Counted from the first letter of the stretch, positions 1-6,704 are shown. The stretch is 6,831 bases of DNA from Rhodospirillaceae bacterium TMED167 (GCA_002170915.1 NHHQ01000084.1:5164-11994), one strand, 5' to 3'. Program-made: numbers and translations. The notes: generated from the sequence alone by a model not told the origin.

Positions 1-191
1 GCACCAGCAAATCCAGTGATTACAGACCCACCCGCAAGTGTGCGGATTTTGAGGGCGTTTGCTTTGACGACCGTATCCCCCATGCTGACCTGGCCATCAC
101 CCGCTACCACAACATCAACTCCCTTGCGCACACAGAGAATGGTCGTCGCGTGCCAATTGGGAAGAGAAGCAGTTCCACGGTCCGTGTGCAT
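1..191 (-). CDS. hslV: ATP-dependent protease peptidase subunit HslV, N-terminal part (runs off the left edge)
   Basis: HslV is the threonine peptidase of the cytoplasmic HslUV protease, a double hexameric ring capped by the HslU unfoldase. The 63 visible codons align without gaps to the HslV N-terminus. After a propeptide of about 15 residues comes WHATTI, where T16 is the nucleophile (Thr1 of the mature enzyme). D32 in AGDGQ corresponds to Asp17 and K48 to Lys33. The sequence then reads [10 protein letters not shown] before the edge. The ATG at 191-189 is preceded by AAGG three bases upstream and by GGAG further up. One small oddity is alanine rather than the usual glycine just before the nucleophile. 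The gene diverges from hisB, and hslU is expected beyond the left edge (inference from common gene order). The visible reading frame is intact. Confidence 0.95.
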   Translation of the reverse strand, partial: MHTDRGTASLPNWHATTILCVRKGVDVVVAGDGQVSMGDTVVKANALKIRTLAGGSVITGFAG

Positions 192-249
192 GAGCCTTGG
201 TCTCCGATTTTGTGAGCCGTTAATTTCGATAAACCCACGAGGTGGAAAG

Positions 250-278
250 GATGTAGTTTTTAATCCGGGGCTGGTCAA
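250..278 (-). promoter_or_regulatory. Candidate sigma70-type promoter for hslV
   Basis: Reading on the minus strand, TTGACC (278-273) is followed after 17 bases by TACATC (255-250). The -35 is a 5 of 6 match to TTGACA, but the -10 matches TATAAT at only 3 of 6 positions. The predicted start of transcription near 243 would leave a leader of about 50 bases before the hslV ATG. hslV is often under heat-shock control; a CTTAAG and CCCC pair lies here too, but its spacing is too long for a standard sigma32 site. Confidence 0.3.
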
Positions 279-946
279 TGGTTCATAAACTTAAGAGCTC
301 GGGAATGCCGCCAGTGTCGCGGACTTGGGAGACGGATGTTGAGTTTTTGTAAGGCATCTTAGATGGGGTTGAAAATGTTGAAGCCCGTCGAATATCCGTC
401 GCACCCGTCAATCCCGGCATAGGCGATACTCAGAACATTACCTACATTATAAAACGAAGCACTACTGCTGTTACTGCCGTGAATTTATACATCAGCCTGG
501 ATGTCCTTCAGGCAATAATTATTTGGCGGGAATTAGTTTACGGTTTTTTTGACACCATTCCTTCTAAATTTTTCAATTTTTGGCGTGCCCATGGCGAACA
601 CGTTTTCTGTGATTTTAGCCGGCGTCGTCCGGATAGGAAGGGGCTGGTGAAAAGCTTTTTCAACCTGAACAGTTGAACAGGTGCGCGTTTTAGTTTCTGA
701 CCACTTTGTCAAAATGACTTGGCTCAAGTGCTATCTCAGATTTGATCTCGAGGGATCCGTTCTCGGCAACTATATTGAGTTGCACTGACTGCTCCGCCAC
801 ACGAGTGGAGAGGGCGTCGCACAACGACAGAAAGCCAAAAAAGCACTTATTAATTGTTTCTATTATCCAGCAACAGAAGACTGCGGGGCCTTTCCGTCTG
901 GCGCAGACACACTCGACCTGCTACAAGAAGCTCGCCGAAGTCATAT

Positions 947-956
947 GGAGTAAGGA
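947..956 (+). promoter_or_regulatory. Ribosome binding site that fixes the hisB start
   Basis: GGAG (947-950) and AAGGA (952-956) lie directly before the ATG at 959. The open frame extends upstream to an ATG at 854, but those 35 residues do not resemble HisB, and the Shine-Dalgarno sequence sits inside that extension. Together these favour 959 as the start. Confidence 0.75.
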
Positions 957-958
957 CC

Positions 959-1558
959 ATGCGTCAGGCGAGCGTTGCGCGCAAAACGAAAGAGACGGAG
1001 ATCAGTGTTACCGTAAATTTAGACGGTACCGGCACATACAGCGTGTCGACGGGGATCGGCTTTCTAGATCACATGATGGAACAACTCTCCCGCCACAGTA
1101 TGATAGACCTAGGCGTCAAGGCAGATGGGGATCTCCATATTGATTATCACCACACCACCGAGGACACTGGCATTGTCATCGGCGAAGCGGTGAAACAGGC
1201 CCTGGGCGACCGGGCCGGGATTACCCGCTATGGCTCCGCCCTCGTGCCGCTGGATGAGGCCCTGACCCGTGTGGCGGTAGATTGTTCCAACCGGCCGTAC
1301 CTGGTGTGGAAGGTTGACTTCTCCCGGCCCAAGCTGGGTGAGATGGATACGGAACTGTTCCGGGAATGGTTTCAGGCCTTCGCGCAAGCGGCTGGTTTGA
1401 CCATGCATGTCGACAATCTATACGGTGAGAATAACCATCACATTGTTGAGTCCTCCTTTAAAGCCCTTGCCCGCGCGTTACGTCAGGCGGTGACGATCGA
1501 CCCGCGGGCAGAAGGTGACGTACCCTCGACAAAAGGCACACTTTCGGATCAAAATTAA
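959..1558 (+). CDS. hisB: Imidazoleglycerol-phosphate dehydratase HisB
   Basis: HisB removes water from imidazole glycerol phosphate to give imidazole acetol phosphate, the sixth step of cytoplasmic histidine synthesis, and is a Mn-dependent enzyme. The 199-residue length is that of the monofunctional dehydratase; the phosphatase domain found in enterobacterial HisB is absent. Metal-ligand motifs are visible at HHTTED (64-69) and ENNHHIVE (157-164), along with [14 protein letters not shown] (34-47), the DE pair at 99-100 and the usual C-terminal PSTKG (189-193). It is the first gene of the his block, with a strong Shine-Dalgarno sequence. The next gene begins 24 bases after the stop. No defects are seen. 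Confidence 0.97.
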   Translation: MRQASVARKTKETEISVTVNLDGTGTYSVSTGIGFLDHMMEQLSRHSMIDLGVKADGDLHIDYHHTTEDTGIVIGEAVKQALGDRAGITRYGSALVPLDEALTRVAVDCSNRPYLVWKVDFSRPKLGEMDTELFREWFQAFAQAAGLTMHVDNLYGENNHHIVESSFKALARALRQAVTIDPRAEGDVPSTKGTLSDQN

Positions 1559-1582
1559 GGGTCAGGCCCCGACTTTAAACCC

Positions 1583-1993
1583 ATGAGACTTTATACCCTG
1601 CATTTGCCCGCCATCAAGCCAGGGCGAGTTTTGACGGATGGCTGTCGACTTCATCGCCAGATGGCAGACATGGTGCCCATCAAGGAGGGCTTCTGCTGGC
1701 CCGCTTTGTTTTTTTCCCTGTTCTGGAGCTTATGGCACCGCCTCTGGCTCGTGGCCCTGGGGCTTATCGCCACCAACCTGGCAGCCAGTGTTCTTGTGTT
1801 CCAAAGCGGCGCGAACCAGGCGGTGAGCATCATTATCAGCTTTGGCATTGCCTCTCTGCTTGGCTTCATGGGCAATGATCTTCGGCGCGCCAAGCTGGAA
1901 TGGAGAGGGTTTAGGGAAAGGGGCATCGTGCTGGCCCGCACGGCCGAATCGGCCGTGCGGCGTTACTTAATGGCGCGGACGGAAGCCCGCTAG
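1583..1993 (+). CDS. DUF2628 family small membrane protein inside the his operon
   Basis: The 136-residue product resembles DUF2628 proteins, small membrane proteins of unknown function often found near hisB and hisH in alphaproteobacteria. The start is supported by MRLYTLH, a typical opening of this family. The core reads PIKEGFCWPALFF (32-44) and LWHRLWLVALGL (50-61), with hydrophobic, probably membrane-spanning segments at about 54-74 and 81-97. A basic tail with GNDLRRAKLEWRG (97-109) is the usual family ending. Residues about 10-30 form a basic stretch that seems longer than usual before the core. No strong ribosome site precedes it. It lies 24 bases after hisB and 3 bases before hisH, so it is co-transcribed. 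A role in histidine synthesis is not established. A strong inverted repeat sits in its last codons. Confidence 0.85.
   Translation: MRLYTLHLPAIKPGRVLTDGCRLHRQMADMVPIKEGFCWPALFFSLFWSLWHRLWLVALGLIATNLAASVLVFQSGANQAVSIIISFGIASLLGFMGNDLRRAKLEWRGFRERGIVLARTAESAVRRYLMARTEAR
1936..1960. repeat. Perfect GC-rich inverted repeat at the end of the DUF2628 gene
   Basis: The arms CCGCACGGCCGA (1936-1947) and TCGGCCGTGCGG (1949-1960) are exact reverse complements around a single A at 1948. As RNA this would form a stem of about 11 base pairs with an AAT loop. It lies in the codons for about residues 118-126 of the DUF2628 protein and ends 36 bases before the hisH ATG. No T-tract follows, so it is not an intrinsic terminator. 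It could act as an RNA stability or translation element, or be chance in GC-rich code. Confidence 0.85.
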
Positions 1994-1996
1994 ACC

Positions 1997-2641
1997 ATGG
2001 TACCGGCTGTCGCGATCATCGACTATGGTTCGGGAAACCTGCGGTCTGCCGCCAAGGCCTTGGAAAGAGCCGCAAGTGAGTTGGGTGGCACGGTCACCAT
2101 AACGGCGGATCCAACGGCACTGACGTCAGCAAGCCACATTGTGCTGCCCGGCGTCGGGGCGTTCGCAGATTGCAGAGAGGGGCTGGCTGCCGTTGATGGC
2201 ATGATCGACGCGCTGACCGAGCAGGTCTACGACAGCGGCAAACCGTTTCTCGGCATTTGCGTCGGTATGCAGCTGATGGCCGAGCGCGGCCTGGAGCATG
2301 GCGATACGCCGGGCTTCGGCTGGATTGCCGGCGAGGTGGTGCCCATCACCCTGGCGGACCCAACCCTAAAAATTCCACACATGGGCTGGAACAATCTGTC
2401 TCTTATCTCCCGCTCTCACCCGGTTCTAGCCAGGATAGAAGACGGGGCTCATGCCTATTTTGTCCACTCCTATCATGTAAATGCCAAGAACCCGTCCGAG
2501 GTTTTGGCAGAGACCGATCATGGTGGGCCGGTGACGGCCATCGTTGGGCGGGATAATCTAATCGGCACGCAGTTCCACCCGGAGAAAAGCCAGCACACCG
2601 GACTACAATTCATTCAAAGCTTTATGAAGTGGCGACCATGA
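1997..2641 (+). CDS. hisH: Imidazole glycerol phosphate synthase glutaminase subunit HisH
   Basis: HisH hydrolyses glutamine and passes ammonia to HisF within the IGP synthase heterodimer. The 214-residue protein is a complete class I glutamine amidotransferase. [10 protein letters not shown] (8-17) and the oxyanion-strand region LPGVGAF (50-56) come first, then the nucleophile elbow GICVGMQ with C88. HMGWN (128-132) and YFVHSYH (154-160) follow, and HPEKSQ supplies H194 and E196, so the catalytic triad is intact. The ATG lies 3 bases after the DUF2628 stop, with GGAAG at 1981-1985 as a moderate ribosome site. The stop overlaps the hisA start. Its partner HisF is encoded two genes downstream. 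Confidence 0.97.
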   Translation: MVPAVAIIDYGSGNLRSAAKALERAASELGGTVTITADPTALTSASHIVLPGVGAFADCREGLAAVDGMIDALTEQVYDSGKPFLGICVGMQLMAERGLEHGDTPGFGWIAGEVVPITLADPTLKIPHMGWNNLSLISRSHPVLARIEDGAHAYFVHSYHVNAKNPSEVLAETDHGGPVTAIVGRDNLIGTQFHPEKSQHTGLQFIQSFMKWRP

Positions 2642-3369
2642 TCTTTTTCCCGGCAATTGACCTGAAAGACGGAAAATGTGTGCGCCTATTCAAAGGTGAC
2701 ATGAACCAAGCCACCGTCTTCGGCGATGACCCAGCGGCCCAGGCAAGAATCTTCGAAGACGCCGGCTGTACTTGGATACATGTTGTGGATCTGAATGGCG
2801 CATTTGAGGGGCAACCGGTGAACGGAAAGGCCGTAGACAGCATCCTGAACGCCATCTCTATTCCCATAGAACTTGGCGGCGGTATCCGAGACATGGCCAC
2901 CGTGGACTTTTGGCTCGACAGAGGCGTACGCCGCGTGATCCTCGGGACAGCCGCTCTCAAGGATCCGGACCTGGTTAGAAAGGCTTGCACAAAGCACCCG
3001 GGCAGCATTGCCGTGGGCGTGGATGCTCGGGGCGGAAAAGTCGCCGTCGAGGGGTGGGCCGAGGTCTCCGAACTCGCCGCGCTTGATCTCGCCAAGCAAT
3101 TCGAAGACGCTGGGGTAGCCGCAATCATCTACACGGACATTGATCGAGACGGGGTCATGAAGGGTCCGAATGTAGAGGCAACCCTAAATCTGGCCTGTGC
3201 CGTCTCCATTCCGGTGATCGCATCAGGCGGGGTGTCATCACTGGATGACCTGGAAAAACTCAAAATCTCGGGACACGGCTTGCTAGAAGGGGTCATTTCA
3301 GGACGCGCCATTTACGACGGCAAGATCGACCCGACGGAAGCGGCCGCGATCCTCGGGAAATCCGGTTAA
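2638..3369 (+). CDS. hisA: ProFAR isomerase HisA
   Basis: HisA (5-ProFAR isomerase) performs an Amadori rearrangement of ProFAR to PRFAR, the substrate of HisF-HisH. The 243-residue (beta/alpha)8 barrel carries D8 in [10 protein letters not shown] and D129 in [15 protein letters not shown], the expected acid/base pair, and T166 in YTDIDRDG. Phosphate-binding loops are seen at ELGGGIRD (78-85) and ASGGVSS (195-201). The frame also opens at a GTG at 2629, but the ATG at 2638 gives the standard MIFFPAIDL beginning. That ATG overlaps the hisH TGA as ATGA, a usual sign of translational coupling, with GAAGTGG just upstream. hisF starts one base after its stop. No defects are seen. Confidence 0.97.
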   Translation: MIFFPAIDLKDGKCVRLFKGDMNQATVFGDDPAAQARIFEDAGCTWIHVVDLNGAFEGQPVNGKAVDSILNAISIPIELGGGIRDMATVDFWLDRGVRRVILGTAALKDPDLVRKACTKHPGSIAVGVDARGGKVAVEGWAEVSELAALDLAKQFEDAGVAAIIYTDIDRDGVMKGPNVEATLNLACAVSIPVIASGGVSSLDDLEKLKISGHGLLEGVISGRAIYDGKIDPTEAAAILGKSG

Positions 3370-3370
3370 C

Positions 3371-4147
3371 ATGCTGAAAACCCGGATTATACCCTGCCTA
3401 GACGTGAATAACGGCCGCGTCGTCAAAGGCGTTAACTTTGTCGATTTGGTGGACGCGGGCGATCCAGTGGAACAAGCAACACTCTATGACCGGATGGGAG
3501 CGGACGAGCTGTGTTTGCTAGACATCACGGCAAGCCATGAAGATCGGGACACTATATTCGACGTTGTAGCCCGGACGGCGGAAAAATGTTTTATGCCGGT
3601 CACTGTGGGCGGCGGCGTGCGGACCCTGGACGATATCCGGAAACTGTTATTAGCTGGCGCTGACAAGGTTTCCATTAACACCGCCGCCATCCACGACCCC
3701 ACCTTTGTGGAAGAGGCAGCCACCAAATTCGGCCGTCAGTGCATTGTTGTCGCCATCGACGCAAAACGAGTCGGCGAACATTTCGAGATTTTCACCCATG
3801 GCGGACGCCGGGAAACAGGCATCAACGCGGTCGACTGGGTTGGTCGAATGAAGAGCCTAGGCGCTGGTGAAATTTTGCTCACCTCCATGGATCGGGACGG
3901 CACCAAGAGTGGCTTTGATCTCGAACTGACACGCACGATTGCCGACTCCGTCTCCATCCCGGTGATCGCGTCGGGCGGCGTGGGCAACCTAGACCACCTC
4001 GTGGAAGGCGTGACCAAGGGTCACGCCAGTGCCGTGCTAGCGGCTTCCATCTTTCATTTTGGGACCTATAGTATTGCCGAGGCAAAAACGCATATGAAGA
4101 ACGCTGGGGTCGCCGTCCGACCCCCACCGGAGCCGGATCATGACTGA
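3371..4147 (+). CDS. hisF: Imidazole glycerol phosphate synthase cyclase subunit HisF
   Basis: HisF uses ammonia delivered by HisH to convert PRFAR into imidazole glycerol phosphate and AICAR, linking histidine and purine synthesis. The 258-residue (beta/alpha)8 barrel has the catalytic aspartates D11 ([15 protein letters not shown]) and D130 (VVAIDAKR). Phosphate loops are at VTVGGGVRT (77-85) and IASGGVGN (199-206), and [13 protein letters not shown] (171-183) is the usual signature. The ATG lies one base after the hisA stop, and the 3' end overlaps hisE by 8 bases. The match of [10 protein letters not shown] here and in HisA reflects the known common origin of the two barrels. Confidence 0.97.
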   Translation: MLKTRIIPCLDVNNGRVVKGVNFVDLVDAGDPVEQATLYDRMGADELCLLDITASHEDRDTIFDVVARTAEKCFMPVTVGGGVRTLDDIRKLLLAGADKVSINTAAIHDPTFVEEAATKFGRQCIVVAIDAKRVGEHFEIFTHGGRRETGINAVDWVGRMKSLGAGEILLTSMDRDGTKSGFDLELTRTIADSVSIPVIASGGVGNLDHLVEGVTKGHASAVLAASIFHFGTYSIAEAKTHMKNAGVAVRPPPEPDHD

Positions 4148-4469
4148 AAATTCTAAAATTCTGGAACGCGTTTATAACGTCATTGAGAGCCGGAAGGGCA
4201 CCGATCCCGAATCATCCTATACGGCGCATCTATTGTCTCAGGGAACGCCAGAAATCGCCCGAAAAGTTGGCGAAGAAGCGATCGAAACAATCACCGCGGC
4301 ACTCGCGGCAGAGAACAAACACATCGTCGCCGAAAGCGCAGACCTTTTGTTTCACCTACTTGTTTTGTGGGCGGAGAAAGGCATCACGCCAGAGGAAGTG
4401 TGGGCCGAGCTCATTCGCCGGGAAGGCACCCCTGGTCTCGAAGAAAAAGCAGCTCGTCCCCATAACTAA
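4140..4469 (+). CDS. hisE: Phosphoribosyl-ATP pyrophosphohydrolase HisE
   Basis: HisE removes pyrophosphate from phosphoribosyl-ATP to give phosphoribosyl-AMP, the second step of histidine synthesis. The 109-residue product is a complete stand-alone HisE, with no HisI cyclohydrolase domain. The all-alpha MazG-like fold is marked by KVGEEAIET (42-50), which supplies acidic metal ligands, and [13 protein letters not shown] (65-77). The family ending [14 protein letters not shown] (93-106) is present. The ATG overlaps the last 8 bases of hisF, so translation is probably coupled. It is the last histidine gene in the window. hisI, hisG, hisD and hisC are not here and must be elsewhere in the genome. 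Confidence 0.96.
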   Translation: MTENSKILERVYNVIESRKGTDPESSYTAHLLSQGTPEIARKVGEEAIETITAALAAENKHIVAESADLLFHLLVLWAEKGITPEEVWAELIRREGTPGLEEKAARPHN

Positions 4470-4491
4470 TTCGTTAAGGGAAGATTGGACT

Positions 4492-4860
4492 ATGACAGAG
4501 TACGACACCGGAAACATCTTCGCAAAAATCCTCCGGGACGAAATCCCGCATACGAAAGTTTATGAAGACGAGCATGCCCTCGCGTTTGAAGACATCAACC
4601 CGCAAGCGCCCCATCATGTTCTGGTAATACCGAAAGGACCGTATGTGTCTCTGGATGATTTTACTGCCACGGCCTCAACCGAAGAGATTGCCGGCTTTAT
4701 GCGTGCCGTTGGCGAAACCGCACGGCAATTAAATCTTGCTGCTCCGGGATACAGGATCCTTGGCAATATCGGCCGCGACGGCATGCAAGAAGTGCCTCAC
4801 CTGCACATCCATATTTTTGGTGGTATGCGCCTGGGCCCAATGCTCAAATCAGGTTCATAA
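4492..4860 (+). CDS. Histidine triad (HIT/HINT-like) nucleotide-binding protein
   Basis: HIT proteins of the Hint branch are cytoplasmic purine-nucleotide phosphoramidases. This 122-residue protein is full length. It opens with NIFAKILRDEIP (8-19), the usual Hint beginning, has DINPQAPHHVLVIPK (34-48), and ends with the triad HLHIHIFGG, where H103, H105 and H107 form the signature and H105 is the expected nucleophile. The frame stays open upstream to 4183, but that part is antisense-frame noise within hisE. The ATG at 4492 is preceded by AAGGGAAG at 4476-4483, a strong ribosome site. It starts 22 bases after hisE and is probably co-transcribed. The adjacency is common in alphaproteobacteria, though the physiological substrate is unknown. 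Confidence 0.95.
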   Translation: MTEYDTGNIFAKILRDEIPHTKVYEDEHALAFEDINPQAPHHVLVIPKGPYVSLDDFTATASTEEIAGFMRAVGETARQLNLAAPGYRILGNIGRDGMQEVPHLHIHIFGGMRLGPMLKSGS

Positions 4861-4937
4861 CGCGTACCAATGACTAAACGACTGTTAATGCCCGTCGGTT
4901 AAAATTTGAAAATTGTCTAATTTGCGCCGATGACGAA

Positions 4938-4966
4938 TTCACTTCCCGGGCAAACGGGCGTATAAT
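4938..4966 (+). promoter_or_regulatory. Sigma70-type promoter for the fliN-like gene
   Basis: TTCACT (4938-4943) is followed after exactly 17 bases by a perfect TATAAT (4961-4966). The -35 matches TTGACA at 4 of 6 positions. Transcription would start near 4973, leaving a leader of under 30 bases before the ATG at 5000. The spacer contains CCCGGGCAAACGGG, a short potential hairpin. It lies in the 139-base gap after the HIT gene and gives the downstream gene its own transcription start. Confidence 0.7.
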
Positions 4967-4999
4967 TACACCAAGGTGAGAATAGAACTGTGGTGGCTC

Positions 5000-5329
5000 A
5001 TGGCTGACGAAGACCTCCGGGACAAGAATGAAAACGACGCGGCAGATGACAGTATCGGGTTGTCCCTTGGCGCCGCCATCATCGAAGGCTCAGAAGATGG
5101 CGCCCTAATGGATGTCAGTATCGACATCGTGGCGGTGCTGGGAACGGCGGAACTCAAAATCAGCCAGATCTTGCAACTGGGCAGGGGCGCTGTTGTGGAA
5201 CTTGAACGGCTTATCGGAGAACCGGTAGAGTTGCGGGCGGAGCGTCAACTGGTGGCACGGGGCGAGGTCGTGGTCATTGATGATAAGCTTGCGGTCCAAA
5301 TCACGGAAGTGGTCAAAAACCGAATCTAA
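5000..5329 (+). CDS. FliN-like SpoA-domain protein (flagellar motor switch type)
   Basis: FliN forms the lower rim of the flagellar C-ring and helps switch rotation; related SpoA proteins serve type III secretion. This 109-residue protein has an acidic, charged N-terminal tail (1-35) and one SpoA domain (about 36-106). Family-typical parts are LMDVSIDIVAVLG (36-48), ISQILQLGRGAVVEL (54-68), GEPVEL (73-78) and LVARGEVVVIDDKLAVQIT (84-102). The ATG at 5000 is chosen because it gives a natural MADEDL start. An in-frame GTG at 4976 is possible, but it lies only a few bases after the predicted transcription start and would add WW-containing residues unlike the family. AAGGTGAG (4973-4980) is rather far from the ATG, so the start is uncertain. 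No other flagellar gene is in view. Whether it is the main FliN or a paralogue cannot be told. Confidence 0.85.
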   Translation: MADEDLRDKNENDAADDSIGLSLGAAIIEGSEDGALMDVSIDIVAVLGTAELKISQILQLGRGAVVELERLIGEPVELRAERQLVARGEVVVIDDKLAVQITEVVKNRI

Positions 5330-5434
5330 TCGCGCACACTAGCCCATCGACCGGGTCAACACCGGTGACATAATCCATGATACAACCTGTTCATCGACTG
5401 CCGCGACCAAGAGACGGTCCGGTGCATCGAACCC

Positions 5435-5856
5435 TCATCCAACCTGCGGCGCCCCGGAGTCAATGTCCGCCGAGCCCTCCCCCGGTGGTGGCAAGCTAAG
5501 ATCAGACGGAAGTACCGGTAGCACATCCACTTATACATCCAGAAGGCCGAAGAACGGACCAAATATTTATGCCTGATAATCCTGGCCGCACTGAGGCGCC
5601 CGGTTACAGGCTTGGGCCACATCCTCAGATAGCCGCAACGGCATGGATTCATGGCTCCAACCAGTTGGAAGCACGCCGGATAAGTGACATGCGCATTGGC
5701 TTGAGAAATGGTAGTCGCGCGGGTCTTCAAGGCACCGCGCTGAAATTCTGGTATCTCAGACAGGAACATCAAGTCCAAATGCGCGAAGGGACCTCCCTTG
5801 GCCGGGTGCACAGGCCAGCCAGCCTGCTTGTTCTCGTGGCAGAGGTTTTTGGGTTT
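5435..5856 (-). pseudogene. comM: Decayed internal fragment of a YifB/ComM family AAA+ ATPase (Mg-chelatase-like)
   Basis: YifB/ComM proteins are AAA+ ATPases of about 500 residues; ComM is a branch-migration helicase that aids natural transformation. Reading on the minus strand, the remnant keeps the middle of the family in order. SAT and RPREV appear in one frame (5843-5790). MFLSEIPEFQRG, TISQANAHVTYPACFQLV and AMNPCRCGYL appear in a second frame (to 5626). NRAPQCGQDYQA and PSDLSLPPPGEGSADI appear in a third frame. The switches fit single-base losses near 5789 and 5626. About seven residues are missing between LKT and TIS. The Walker B aspartate (family LDELPEF) is serine. Stops lie at 5569-5567, 5533-5531 and 5437-5435. 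Both ends are missing: the glycosyltransferase gene lies beyond the 5' side, and nothing recognisable remains in 5330-5434. An open frame spanning 5877-5356 is not a real protein. Confidence 0.92.
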
Positions 5857-5898
5857 AGGATATTTGACCTCAACCATCTCTGCAGTCTAAACACTTCC

Positions 5899-6699
5899 AT
5901 GATTGGAAGTCTCTCGTCTGGGCGCACCGTTGCTGCCGTGACCACATTTCACGCCGAAGGTTACGCCCAATATGGCAAACGGTTTTTGGAGAGTTTTGAC
6001 GCCCACTGGCCGGCAGACGTTGCGCTTCACGTTTATGGTGAAAACATCACGCCCACTGGGTTCAGTGACCGTATTTTTATTTACAACCTTCTCGCCCAAA
6101 TACCTCAGTTGGCAGCGTTTAAAGCCAGACATAAAAATATTGAGGCCCATAACGGTATTTATAAAGATGGAAAATATGGCTACCGCATGGATGCGGTGCG
6201 CTTCGCTCACAAAGTTTTTACCCTGGCCGATTGTGCGCTCACAATCAAGGAAAACGCAGATGTCCTTTTTTGGATCGACGCAGACACCGTGACGTTCAAG
6301 GACATACCGAGAGAATTCTTCGATGAAATTTTACCTGATGGTTGTTACACATCTTACCTTGGTCGGGTGCAAACGTATCCTGAATGTGGGTTTGTTGGAT
6401 ATGACCTTAACCATCCAGCCCATGAGGAATTCATGACCTTTTGGCGGCAACTATACCTGGACGATAGCCTGTTCGAACTGCCCGAATGGCACGACAGTTT
6501 TGTGTATGACCTGATCCGCAGAACCTTTGAGGACCAGGGTAAGTTCAAAAGTCACGACATCGCCGCCAATACGCCGGTCTCTAGCCACCCTTTCATCAAC
6601 AGCGTTCTCGGTAACTTTATGGATCACCTCAAAGGCGATAAGCGGAAAGAAGCGCGCGCATCGTTTAAGGAAGATTATATCGAAGCGCCATTGGATTAG
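5899..6699 (+). CDS. Probable GT-A-fold glycosyltransferase
   Basis: The 266-residue product looks like a family of small bacterial proteins often called glycosyltransferase or hypothetical. After the start comes TVAAVTTFHAEGYAQYGKRF (10-29), a nucleotide-sugar-binding type beta strand and helix. LFWIDADTVTF (123-133) carries D127-A128-D129, the expected metal-binding DxD motif, and ECGFVGYDLNHPAHEEF (162-178) and EWHDSFVYDLIRR (196-208) are probable acceptor and catalytic regions. There is no signal peptide or membrane helix. The frame is open back to 5569, but that part is antisense to the comM remnant, so the ATG at 5899 is chosen although no ribosome site is evident. It converges on gshB with 5 bases between the stops and no terminator. 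Its base composition seems more A/T-rich than the his genes, which would fit later acquisition. Donor sugar and acceptor are unknown. Confidence 0.75.
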   Translation: MIGSLSSGRTVAAVTTFHAEGYAQYGKRFLESFDAHWPADVALHVYGENITPTGFSDRIFIYNLLAQIPQLAAFKARHKNIEAHNGIYKDGKYGYRMDAVRFAHKVFTLADCALTIKENADVLFWIDADTVTFKDIPREFFDEILPDGCYTSYLGRVQTYPECGFVGYDLNHPAHEEFMTFWRQLYLDDSLFELPEWHDSFVYDLIRRTFEDQGKFKSHDIAANTPVSSHPFINSVLGNFMDHLKGDKRKEARASFKEDYIEAPLD

Positions 6700-6704
6700 C
6701 GCGA

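Larger units (their letters stand above)
192..958. other. Divergent intergenic region between hslV and hisB with no supportable gene
   Basis: This 767-base stretch is long for a gap between two divergent housekeeping genes. Open frames of up to about 100 codons exist (for example 353-676 plus), but none has a convincing start or a recognisable motif. The stretch is locally A/T-rich, with T-runs around 542-548 and 655-660. Three small inverted repeats cluster at 663-729: ACCTG/CAGGT, GTCA/TGAC and ACTTG/CAAGT. A 13-base perfect hairpin (GTCTG, loop GCG, CAGAC) lies at 896-908 in the probable hisB leader. There is no histidine-rich leader peptide and no T-tract attenuator. The promoter for the his operon must lie here, but I could not choose one; TATTAT at 861-866 lacks a good -35. 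Confidence 0.6.

Noticed and set aside
16..288. Plus-strand open frame of 90 residues
   Set aside because: It is antisense to the hslV N-terminus, which has clear catalytic motifs on the other strand.
275..296. Sigma32 heat-shock promoter for hslV (CTTAAG with CCCC, minus strand)
   Set aside because: The two elements are about five bases too far apart and the -35 lacks the usual CTTGAA.
353..676. Open frame of about 107 codons in the divergent gap
   Set aside because: No good start with a ribosome site, no recognisable domain, and an unconvincing composition in its second half.
748..760. Adjacent CTCGAG and GGATCC sites suggesting cloning-vector sequence
   Set aside because: There is no further vector-like sequence on either side; common six-base sites occur by chance.
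896..908. Hairpin GTCTG-GCG-CAGAC as a his attenuator
   Set aside because: The stem is only 5 base pairs, with no T-tract and no histidine-rich leader peptide nearby.
3209..3999. Repeated [16 protein letters not shown] segments in hisA and hisF as a DNA repeat
   Set aside because: They are the homologous phosphate loops of two related barrel enzymes, not a mobile or regulatory repeat.
5350..5366. ACCGG...CCGGT dyad as terminator for the fliN-like gene
   Set aside because: The stem is 5 base pairs and no T-run follows.
5356..5877. A 173-residue minus-strand open frame as an intact protein
   Set aside because: Only its middle matches YifB/ComM; the flanks continue the match in other frames, so it is part of a pseudogene.
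5569..5898. N-terminal extension of the glycosyltransferase by 110 residues
   Set aside because: This stretch is antisense to the comM remnant and its translation does not resemble the glycosyltransferase family; the TVAAVTTFHAEGYAQ strand fits a start at 5899.
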